Below the pieces are notes generated by a model, which was not told the origin of the DNA, ran no database searches, and was given only the letters and a program-made list of their open reading frames with translations. A stretch of 64,000 nucleotides of DNA from Crocinitomicaceae bacterium. GTDB taxonomy: Bacteria; Bacteroidota; Bacteroidia; Flavobacteriales_D; Crocinitomicaceae. This document shows, in pieces, positions 42,985-50,500 of the stretch (its first letter is position 1; each line of letters begins with the position of its first letter). The stretch covers positions 496,001 to 560,000 of the forward strand of contig JAGYIR010000011.1 of assembly GCA_018402525.1 (NCBI GenBank), read 5' to 3'. A program made the translations under genes and the position numbers.

Positions 42985-43029
42985 GTGGGTATTACTTCAT
43001 TATTCTGCTTTTATAGACGGAATATATGA

Positions 43030-43320
43030 TTACAATTTTTCAATTTTAAAGTAATGTACAGAAGTTTTCTTCTCTTCTCCACCTTCATCGATATATTTTA
43101 TAGTTGCTCTATGAAGAGTGTTATTTAATTCAATAACTTCGGCTTCAATGATTGTAACTCCTCCTCTGTCAAACTTCACCTTTTCACCTATCGTAAAAAC
43201 ATGTTTTGCAACTTCTTCCATGTGTTTTGTCAACCTATTGTTATACTCAGAATCGTCCAATTTATAAATATCTAAAAAGTCAAAAGATTTCGTGTCTTTT
43301 TCGCCATACTCGTTAATCAT
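43030..43320 (-). CDS. Hypothetical protein, SH3/KOW-like C-terminal half (96 residues)
   Basis: The N-terminal 35 residues are acidic and helical; from 'FTIGEKVKFDRGGVTIIEAEVIEL' on, the sequence alternates short strands as in small SH3-like barrels ('RATIKYIDEGGEEKKTSVHYFKIEKL'). A regulator or adaptor role is possible. It is the last minus-strand gene before the phased palindromes at 43385. Confidence 0.5.
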   Translation of the reverse strand: MINEYGEKDTKSFDFLDIYKLDDSEYNNRLTKHMEEVAKHVFTIGEKVKFDRGGVTIIEAEVIELNNTLHRATIKYIDEGGEEKKTSVHYFKIEKL

Positions 43321-43384
43321 TTCGACTTTAGAATTATTTTAATTGAATTTTTTAATCAAATTTAATTGATTAAATCCATAATTA

Positions 43385-43443
43385 AACGTCGTTTAACGGC
43401 GTTCAACGGCGTTTAACGACGTTTGACTACTTAAAACGTCGTA
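43385..43443. repeat. Five palindromes AACGNCGTT on a strict 10-bp grid
   Basis: AACGTCGTT 43385-43393, AACGGCGTT 43395-43403, AACGGCGTT 43405-43413, AACGACGTT 43415-43423, one slot skipped, then AACGTCGTA 43435-43443. Each unit is itself a palindrome, and the period is exactly 10 bases. The flanks are AT-rich (43321-43384 and 43444-43560) and no gene covers 43321-43591. This resembles an iteron or cooperative operator array. Confidence 0.8.
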
Positions 43444-43591
43444 TTACGGTTAATGAAATAATGATTTTTTTGATTTTTGGATAAAAACAGATATTGCCAG
43501 AAATCAGGGATCCTGATTAAAATCAATTGATTTAATCACTTAAAATGGAAGATCTATTTACATCTCTCCCTATGAATATTAAATTGAGACG

Positions 43592-43792
43592 TTAAAATTG
43601 AGTAGCAACAGAATCAGGATGAATTTGCTTGGTCTTTTTCAGGACAATAAGCAAAACGATAGTGGCAATTAGAATGGCCCCTCCTATTGCGATATATGGT
43701 AACCAGTTTTTTAATTCTGATTGCGAAGGTGAATTTGATAATTCACTTGAAATATAACTAGGCAATTCGTGAATTGGTGTTGGCATTCTCAT
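43592..43792 (-). CDS. Small single-span membrane protein (66 residues)
   Basis: One membrane helix (about 29-51: 'WLPYIAIGGAILIATIVLLIVLKK') between a polar N-terminal part and a short basic/polar tail. Its start overlaps the stop of the upstream zinc-ribbon-like gene by 4 bases, so the pair is translationally coupled. No family recognised. Confidence 0.55.
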   Translation of the reverse strand: MRMPTPIHELPSYISSELSNSPSQSELKNWLPYIAIGGAILIATIVLLIVLKKTKQIHPDSVATQF

Positions 43793-44238
43793 CTTTTATA
43801 TATTTTAATTTTATCAAGGTTATTTTCATCTTTAAAAAGATAAAAGTTATATCTATATAAAAAATAATAGACCTTGTCGAATTTCTCCGTCATCCCAATA
43901 TGATAACGTGAGCGAAAACCTTGAGAAATTAGAATCTTCAAAAAACACTCGGCTACATTATCAATTTGGTCCATTTTAAAATGAAGATCAAGAATATCAT
44001 CATTTTTCCGCAATGCTTTCTCTTCAATCGAACGATTTTTATTCTTCTCCTTCCTTTTACCGTGATTATATGCGTAGTTAGCGTGCTGACTGTTGTAATA
44101 TATTTGATCCCTCCTTCTAGGCTGGAACTCTTTTTCACAGCCACAAGGACAAATTCTAGGTTTTAATGGGCCAGGAGGAGTCTTATCCATATCAAAATCA
44201 TTAACTGGTTCAAATTCAATATTATTTTCTATATCCAT
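43789..44238 (-). CDS. Protein with a small zinc-ribbon-like motif (149 residues)
   Basis: 'RICPCGCEKEFQPRRRDQIYYNSQH' near residues 28-52 holds C-x-C-x-C and a downstream H, followed by 'NYAYNHGKRKEKNK'. This resembles the zinc-binding motif C-x-C-G-C...F-x-P-x2-x2-Q-x-Y...H found in several small Bacteroidota mobile-element proteins. The C-terminal half is helical. It lies divergent from the MerR-like gene and is coupled to the membrane protein downstream. Confidence 0.55.
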   Translation of the reverse strand: MDIENNIEFEPVNDFDMDKTPPGPLKPRICPCGCEKEFQPRRRDQIYYNSQHANYAYNHGKRKEKNKNRSIEEKALRKNDDILDLHFKMDQIDNVAECFLKILISQGFRSRYHIGMTEKFDKVYYFLYRYNFYLFKDENNLDKIKIYKR

Positions 44239-44256
44239 AAAAACTTTACGGTATTT

Positions 44257-44288
44257 TTTGCTAATATATTACTTATTAGTTATATTTG
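44257..44288 (+). promoter_or_regulatory. Promoter of the MerR-like gene
   Basis: TTTG (44257-44260), 20 bases, then TATATTTG (44281-44288): a perfect Bacteroidota -33/-7 promoter. The ATG of the MerR-like gene is 26 bases downstream. The element lies in the 76-base divergent space shared with the gene ending at 44238. Confidence 0.75.
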
Positions 44289-44314
44289 AAAATATATTCA
44301 TTAAATAGACAAAT

Positions 44315-45229
44315 ATGTCAGGGATTGATATCGATATAGAACGTATTATAGAATTGCTCCGAAAATTAGGTGACACATATCCAAATTACTTTGATGAGTT
44401 TGATGAAAAAAAATACAAACCAAGTGATTTGAGGATAACTGCAAGAGCAATTAATAGTTGGAAAGAAAATGAATTACTTGTTGACACCGATAAGAAAGGG
44501 TGGCATAAATTCAATTTAACAGAGTGTATTTGGTTAAAAATAATTCAAAATCTTCGTGAATTTAATTTACCACTAGAGGCAATTCGAAAAATAAAAAATC
44601 AATTGCTTACTTCTTCAGATGTGAATTTAGAGTTTGAGCAATCTCAAGCTATTGAAAAACTAATAAGCGTATTAAAAAAAGAAGGTCTACATGAATTAGA
44701 AGAAGTTTTTAAGTCAAGTGAATTTCAAGATATAATGCGCAAACAAAAATTAATGGTGCTTGAAAATCTTATTTTAGACTTAATATTTACTAGAAGTAAT
44801 TTTCGTTTACTATTTAATTTAAACGGTGAATTAATGGCTCATAAAGACAATTATGAAGAAGAGTTGAGAAACATACCTCTTTATATGAACTTCATTAAGA
44901 CTACTCACATATCAATATCATTAAACAAATTGATTTATGAATTAACCAATGAATTAATTGAAGATGATGATTTGCAAAAACTAAGTATCCTTACTGAGCA
45001 GGAATTCAAAGTTATTGAATCAATCAGAAAAGAAGACATTAAAAAAGTAGAAATTATTTTTTCTAAAGACCAAAAACCTGAATTAATTAAAATTACACAA
45101 GTAAATATAGTTGAAAGTATCTCGAAAATAAAAGATTTCTTTATTCAAGGAGGATACCAAGACATTAAAATTACTACTCAGGATGGTCGTATTAACTATT
45201 TTGAAAACACGATTAAAATAAAAGTATAA
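44315..45229 (+). CDS. MerR-like HTH regulator (304 residues)
   Basis: Residues about 35-95 ('PSDLRITARAINSWKENELLVDTDKKGWHKFNLTECIWLKIIQNLREFNLPLEAIRKIKNQL') have the MerR winged-helix layout: HTH, a wing with W-x-K, then 'I..LR.FNLPLEAI..I'. The C-terminal 200 residues are helical and unrecognised, longer than in classical MerR proteins. It is the second-last gene cluster before the recombinase, so it probably regulates island maintenance or transfer. The phased palindromes 0.9 kb upstream are a candidate target. Confidence 0.65.
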   Translation: MSGIDIDIERIIELLRKLGDTYPNYFDEFDEKKYKPSDLRITARAINSWKENELLVDTDKKGWHKFNLTECIWLKIIQNLREFNLPLEAIRKIKNQLLTSSDVNLEFEQSQAIEKLISVLKKEGLHELEEVFKSSEFQDIMRKQKLMVLENLILDLIFTRSNFRLLFNLNGELMAHKDNYEEELRNIPLYMNFIKTTHISISLNKLIYELTNELIEDDDLQKLSILTEQEFKVIESIRKEDIKKVEIIFSKDQKPELIKITQVNIVESISKIKDFFIQGGYQDIKITTQDGRINYFENTIKIKV

Positions 45230-45316
45230 TGCTTACCATAAACAATGGAAGTATTGAACTTATTCCAAATAGGCTAAGTTTATCATAGTGAAAACATAGC
45301 ACATCCGAAAAATAGG

Positions 45317-45481
45317 ATGTCTGTAATTGAAAAAAATGTAGAAACAAAAGAAAGATTAATTCAAAGAATTAAAGAAATTAGTGGAAACCACAATGAATCT
45401 GAAGCCAAAAACATCCTTAAATCTATAGAGGATTATTGTGCTCTTATTCTTGAATCATCAATAAATGAAGAAAATGGGTAA
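45317..45481 (+). CDS. Small protein (54 residues) coupled to the recombinase gene
   Basis: Frame from ATG 45317: MSVIEKNVETKERLIQRIKE..., ending SSINEENG with the TAA at 45479-45481. It is charged and helical, and its 3' end overlaps the recombinase start by 17 bases. The overlap and helical composition support a real gene, perhaps an accessory factor for the recombinase. No family recognised. Confidence 0.5.
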   Translation: MSVIEKNVETKERLIQRIKEISGNHNESEAKNILKSIEDYCALILESSINEENG

Positions 45482-47078
45482 ACTTGAACTTTTTAATAAA
45501 TTCTCTCACCAAGAGAAAGTTATTTCAGATAGAAAAAACGCTATTATCTATACGCGCGTTTCAACTAAGGAACAAGCTGACACGAATACGAGTCTTGAAA
45601 CCCAAAAAAAGTACTGTGAAACCTACGCTAAAACAAACGGTTATAATATCATTGCTTATTTTGGAGGCACACACGAGTCTGCCAAAAGCGATGATCGAGC
45701 TGAGTTTAAACGCATGTTGAAATTCGCTAAACAAAGCGGAACGGTAGGTTGCATTATCGTTTATTCATACGACCGATTTTCTAGAACTGGTTCAAGTGCA
45801 GCCCAGATTACAAGTGAGCTCCAAATACATGGTATTCAAGTCAAAGCAGTCACTCAAGAAGTAGACACAAAAACACCAGCAGGCAAATTCCAGCAGAATT
45901 TGTTTTACATGTTTAGTCAATTCGATAATGAGCTGCGTCGTGACAAAACCACTACTGCCATGAGCGAGTTATTAAGAAAGGGATATTGGCTCTGGACTCC
46001 AGCATTTGGATATGAGAATACAAATAAATACCACAAGGCTGTTGATTGGAAAATTGAAATCACGGAAGAAGGAAAGATACTTTCTAAAGCATTCAAATGG
46101 AAAGTTTCAGGTATATATTCAAATGCCGCCATATCCGTTAAGTTGAATGAGTTGGGATTGAAAATCAACGAAAAGAGATTAAATGAAATATTTAAGAATC
46201 CTTTTTACTGCGGTATAATCGTTTGTAAAATGATTCCAGGTGAGGTAATTGAAGGCAGACACCCTAAAATTGTATCCCAAAGTGACTTTATTAAAATCAA
46301 TACAAAAGAATCTTTTCACCCTACAAGTCACATACAGGAAAACGACCATTTGCCGCTTAAACAATTCGTCTATTGTGAAGCTTGTAAAACACCACTTACT
46401 GGTTTTTTAGTGAAGGCAAAAGGTATTTACTATTACAAATGCAGAACAAAAGGATGTAGTTGCACGAAATCTGCTACTAAATTACATCTCCAATTTGAAA
46501 AGAAGCTAAAAGGCCTCCAAGTTGAAAGTAAATATGATGACATCATTAGAGAAGTAATGATCTATACCTATGAAAATGTAACAAAAGAAAATCGCGACAG
46601 AACAGCCTCAATTAAAAAACAAATCACAGAAACGAAACAAAAACTAAATGTGCTTGAAGAGCGCTTTGCAATCGGTGAAATAACAAAAGATATTTTCTCG
46701 AAATTTTCAGAAAAGTACATCACTGAAATAAACGATTTTGAGCAAAAAATACAAAATCCGGAAATATCGAGTTCAAACCTTGAAAAAGCAATAAATAAAG
46801 CTTTAAAAATGTCCTCTAACCTTCATGAAATATGGGATTCTGGAAATTTGGAACAAAAGCGAAAACTACAACAATTGCTGTTTCCATCCGGTTTGGGTTA
46901 CGACAAGCAAAACGATAGAGTTCAAACCACGAGAGTGAATTCTTTGTTCTCTGCTATCCCTTTAATGACAAGGGATTTGAACAAAATAAAAAGCGGAGAA
47001 CCAGTTGATTTCAACCAATTCTCCGCTAGAGTGACCTCGTCAGGATTCAAACCTGAAACCTCTACAGCCGTAATGTAG
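45465..47078 (+). CDS. Large serine recombinase (island integrase); C-terminus read through into the host tRNA region
   Basis: 537 residues. Resolvase-type catalytic domain: 'IIYTRVSTKEQ' with the nucleophile Ser33, 'VYSYDRFSRTG', 'QQNLFYMFSQFDNELRRDKT'. It is followed by the recombinase domain, a zinc ribbon ('YCEACKTPLTG' ... 'CRTKGCSC') and a coiled coil ('IKKQITETKQKLNVLEERFA'). The last 30 residues after DLNKI are encoded by the tRNA-Arg terminator and 3' part of the tRNA on the other strand and are not natural protein. In a circularised island the frame would end DLNKINTC-stop. It catalyses integration and excision between short att sites. Confidence 0.93.
   Translation: MKKMGKLELFNKFSHQEKVISDRKNAIIYTRVSTKEQADTNTSLETQKKYCETYAKTNGYNIIAYFGGTHESAKSDDRAEFKRMLKFAKQSGTVGCIIVYSYDRFSRTGSSAAQITSELQIHGIQVKAVTQEVDTKTPAGKFQQNLFYMFSQFDNELRRDKTTTAMSELLRKGYWLWTPAFGYENTNKYHKAVDWKIEITEEGKILSKAFKWKVSGIYSNAAISVKLNELGLKINEKRLNEIFKNPFYCGIIVCKMIPGEVIEGRHPKIVSQSDFIKINTKESFHPTSHIQENDHLPLKQFVYCEACKTPLTGFLVKAKGIYYYKCRTKGCSCTKSATKLHLQFEKKLKGLQVESKYDDIIREVMIYTYENVTKENRDRTASIKKQITETKQKLNVLEERFAIGEITKDIFSKFSEKYITEINDFEQKIQNPEISSSNLEKAINKALKMSSNLHEIWDSGNLEQKRKLQQLLFPSGLGYDKQNDRVQTTRVNSLFSAIPLMTRDLNKIKSGEPVDFNQFSARVTSSGFKPETSTAVM
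46977..46990 (+). repeat. Candidate attR (14-bp direct repeat)
   Basis: TTGAACAAAATAAA, identical to 8249-8262. It lies inside the recombinase frame (codons L-N-K-I) and overlaps the T-run of the tRNA-Arg terminator, so in the empty site it would sit directly downstream of tRNA-Arg. Confidence 0.6.
46983..47027 (-). terminator. Terminator of tRNA-Arg
   Basis: On the minus strand AGCGGAGAA ... TTCTCCGCT (arms 47019-47027 and 46992-47000) with an inner GTTGA/TCAAC stem is followed by TTTTTATTTTG. It begins 4 bases after the tRNA 3' end. It is also part of the recombinase reading frame on the opposite strand. Confidence 0.88.
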
Positions 47079-47105
47079 TGCTCTATTCAGTTGAGCTACG
47101 AAGCC
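47032..47105 (-). tRNA. tRNA-Arg (anticodon ACG)
   Basis: On the minus strand: acceptor GGCTTCG pairs with CGAGGTC (two G-T wobbles), D arm GCTCAACTGAATAGAGC, anticodon stem CTACA/TGTAG around TTACGGC (anticodon ACG), T arm TCAGG-TTTGAAT-CCTGA, discriminator A. 74 bases, no encoded CCA. It is the likely integration landmark of the island. Its first 12 bases with 5 leader bases are duplicated upstream. Confidence 0.93.
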
Positions 47106-47176
47106 ATTTTAGGGACTGAGTAGCGAATCGCTTGTCCGATGAAACGGAGTGAAAGCGGAAGCTACGAAGCCATTTT
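47094..47176. repeat. 17-bp duplication of the tRNA-Arg 5' end, 66 bases apart
   Basis: AGCTACGAAGCCATTTT occurs at 47094-47110 (the tRNA 5' end and leader) and at 47160-47176. The 49 bases between contain 'GAGTAGCGAATCGC' and 'GAAACGGAGTGAAAGCGG', which resembles other dispersed repeats of this genome rather than coding sequence. It may be a small insertion with a duplicated target. Confidence 0.75.
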
Positions 47177-47251
47177 TTCAACTACAACTTGCGTTGTTAG
47201 CGAGTGCAAATATACGTCGTTTTTCTTTTTAAACAACAAAAACAATTGAAA

Positions 47252-47524
47252 TTATTGTATTTCCGCTGTGATTCCTCTATTCAATAATGCTGTACACATT
47301 CCCTCCAACAACTCATAATCTCCTCGTTTTACTTGACATTTACCTTTGTAATGAACAAGCCATGTGCACTGTTCTGCTTGAATTGGATCGTGTTTGCAAA
47401 CTTTTATCAACGATTCAATCACGTGATCAAAGGTGTTCACCTCATCGTTAAAAACAACCAAATTTTTCTGGTCAACTACCTGATCAATTACTAATTCATC
47501 AAATGCTGTCTCTACTTGTGACAT
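47252..47524 (-). CDS. clpS: ClpS adaptor of the ClpAP protease
   Basis: 90 residues. The core 'LVVFNDEVNTFDHVIESLIKVCKHDPIQAEQCTWLVHYKGKCQVKRGDYELLEGMCTALLNRGITAEI' is the ClpS fold. The N-degron pocket residues (N-D-x2-N/T-F-D/E, and V-H-x2-G) are present. ClpS hands N-end-rule substrates and modulates ClpA/ClpC. It lies 30 bases downstream of the giant coiled-coil gene and probably is cotranscribed. Confidence 0.95.
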   Translation of the reverse strand: MSQVETAFDELVIDQVVDQKNLVVFNDEVNTFDHVIESLIKVCKHDPIQAEQCTWLVHYKGKCQVKRGDYELLEGMCTALLNRGITAEIQ

Positions 47525-47554
47525 ACCTCTCTAGTTTTTATAGTTTTTAATTTT

Positions 47555-50500
47555 TTACTTCTCAAATTCAACTTCTGCCGCGTTAAGCACTTCAGTTGAT
47601 ATGCCAAAGGTACGAATAAGCTCTTGTACCGCCAAAATTCTATTGGGCGCAATTCCAGATAAAGTGATTTCAATCGACTCATCGCCTCGCTCAAATGCAC
47701 GTTGATAGGGCTCTCTGTTCAACCAATCCATAAAATCTCCAGGGATACTTGTGCTGGATATTTTAACGACCAAAACTTGCTGATCGGCCAAATCAAGCTC
47801 ATCTGTCGCCAAATAAACCGTGTCAAGTACATCTTTAAAATTCCATAATCGCGGTAAATCGTCTTCATGATTGTAAACAATAGATTTTAGACGTTTATCC
47901 GTTTGATCGTAGTAGAAGTTAGCCTCTGAGTTGAATCTATTCAATTCATCCCGTGGAAATTCTTCGAAGCGTTCTTTTGAAACCAATTGGATTTTCCGGG
48001 TATTTACCTCCGCTGAAGTGGCAATGTTTTCAACCGAAACTGAATCGGTGCGTGTTCCTTTAGCAGGTTTTTCCAATTCCACAACTGGTGTGTTCTTCTC
48101 TATTTCTGATTGTAAAATTGTGGTTCCCTTTTCATCTAACAAACGTTGCGCTTCAGAGAGACTAATCCGTTCTCCATTGTAATAGGCTGTGATGAACGCA
48201 CCTACGACTCCCTTTTCCAAAGCTTCTGTTCTCCTCGGTTTTGCAGCATCCACTGAGTTAAAAACTCCCGACGAATAACGAATTTGTCCATTTGGTAAAC
48301 GCAACGTGATGAGTTCTTCCATTCCAAATACACTCTCAGCGGCTATTGGTCGGTTATAAACGCCTACTTGAACAGTAAAGAACAAGCCTTTCTTCAATTC
48401 AATTGGATCAGCATCTGCCGCACCAGGGGATTGGTTGTAGGTCACTTCAGGCACTGCTTGTAGCTCCCCCGTCATTGGAAGTCCCAATTTTTCTGCTGTT
48501 TTCGTTACCACTTCAAGTACCAATTCATTCTCTCTCATTGGAACACATAATCCTTGTACCTCCAATCGTCGTGCTTCGCCAAAATTGATGCGTTTTCCAT
48601 CGCAGTACGCTACAATAAACGCATCGGAGTAGCCAAGTGAACGAATTTTACTGCGCGCATCCGTTACCGTTGTGCTACTATTAAAGAAACCTGCCATATA
48701 ACGCACAATGTTGGAGCCTTCGATTTTCTCACCTGAAACCGGAGTGAACTCACTGAACAAATCTTGTGGAATTGGTTTAGCGAATGCACCTATCTGAACG
48801 CGGTAATACAATCCAGAAGGACTTTCCACATCGATTGGGATTGGATTTTCAACTGTATAAGCACTTGGAGCAGATTCATCAATCGCAAACCCTGTGCTTG
48901 GCATCGCAATCAGTGAAGTAGCGAGCAAGGTAGCCTGAATTGGTTGAACACCTCTAATTACTAAATTTTGCATTTTCATAGCCTCATCCGTATTTTCCGA
49001 AAGTAGTTGTTCCGCAGCATATTTTTGCTGAGTATGCTCAATTTTTAAGCGATCAATCTTTTCTTCGATGGTTTTAATTTTATCAACTGATAATTGAATT
49101 TCCGCCGCATTTTCATTCGCTAACTGCATTTCAAGAAGACTGCGCACACGTTTTTGCTCACCGCTAAGCTCGGCTTCCAAAGTAGCAATTTCACGCTCGG
49201 TCTCCAATGTTTTTGTCGCTACTTCATAATAAGGTTCATAATTTTCGCTGGAGGCAACTTTGCGTTCTTCATTGAATGAAATTGTTTGCTCCAAGGATTC
49301 TGCAGTGACGACGGGTGTCAATGGCTGCTCCTCCTTCGCTATACGCTCCTCGATGGTTGCTAACTGCATTTCAAGCAGCGAACGTTGGTTGATCAATTGC
49401 TGTCTCTTTGTTTCTAACTCGGGAATTTCTTTCTTTTTCGCACTTGCAATCTCTTTTTCAGTGGCTACAATTTGCGTCGTTAACTCTCCAATTTGAATGG
49501 AAAACTTGCGTTGTTGCACTTCCAATTCCTCTCTAGAAGTCACCGAAATACTCTCCTTCTCCTCTAAATCAATTTGCTTTTGAGTAGTAACAACCTCTTT
49601 CAGTGCACTATTCAGCAGTGATTGACGTTCCTCTGCTTCCTGTAACAAGTGTTGTTTCTCTTTTTCTGATTTAGCCGTTGTTGCCGCCTTCTTTATCGCT
49701 TCAATGTTTGCTACTTCAGCTTCGTTGACTTCGGTCGTCTTTTCCGCAAGCGTTGAATTGGTAGACTCAACTGAATTTAATTCGGTAATCAACTCCTCGT
49801 TTTCTTTTTTACTTTCTTCGAGCGTCAATTCAGCTTGTTCGTTCTCAATTTCTGCTTGTTCATTTTCAATAGAATTCAATGTCTTTTGCAATTGTTTCTT
49901 TTCACTTGTGGAAACTTCGGGGTCATTCATTTTAGCCAAAACATCCTGTTTTTCTTCTGCAATTTCATTGATGCGTTCATTGGAATTGTTCGATGAAACG
50001 AGTGTAGTTTCCAATTCACCGAAGGAAACACTGAACTGACGTCTTTTCTCTTGTACTTGCGTTAATTCCACTTCCAGCAATTGTTTTTCATTCGACAATT
50101 CTTCCGAAGGATTGGAATCCATCTCCTCAGTCACTTCTGCAATGCGCGTTTTCAGTGCTACTTCATAATCAGCTAGGATAGCATCATTCATTTCCAAATC
50201 TTCTTTTGTCCTCGGGCTGGAAGTAAGTGAATTTTCGATCTCTTGTTCATTGTTCGAACGAACCTGAGCAATTGCATTCGGTTTTTCGGTACTCTCTGAA
50301 GTTGAACGCGCATTTTCTTCACGCACCTTACTTTCTTCGAGGGCCTTCTCAAAAATTGCCTTTTCGAGTTCAACCGTGACAGAATAGCTTCGCTTCAATA
50401 AATTTTCCTTCGCTTCAATCGCCTTTTCTAGTTTCTCCTGCAATACTACCTCACGCTCAGCGATGTCATTTCCCTTTGTTAGACTATTCTCAGCTTTGAT

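Larger units (their letters stand above)
8249..46990. mobile_element. Serine-recombinase genomic island, about 38.7 kb, next to tRNA-Arg
   Basis: Bounded by the exact 14-bp direct repeat TTGAACAAAATAAA at 8249-8262 and 46977-46990. A large serine recombinase gene sits at the right end and an excisionase-like HTH gene at the left end. The right boundary touches the terminator of tRNA-Arg. Joining the repeats as in an excised circle turns the recombinase C-terminus into DLNKI-NTC-stop, a natural end, whereas in the chromosome it reads on into the host tRNA. The cargo is dominated by nucleases, ATPases, a type I R-M operon and regulators; no conjugation genes were recognised. The boundaries are inferred and not experimentally known. 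Confidence 0.7.

Noticed and set aside
43385-43443. Short phased repeats considered as a CRISPR array.
   Set aside because: Units are 9-10 bases with no spacers and no cas genes nearby; they are operator- or iteron-like.
8159-47039. The 9-mer AGTGACCTC occurs at 8159, 13732 and at the tRNA-Arg 3' end (47030), first considered as att core.
   Set aside because: Only 9 bases long, would place the crossover inside the tRNA although its terminator is intact on the island side; the 14-bp repeat with the stop-codon argument is better supported.
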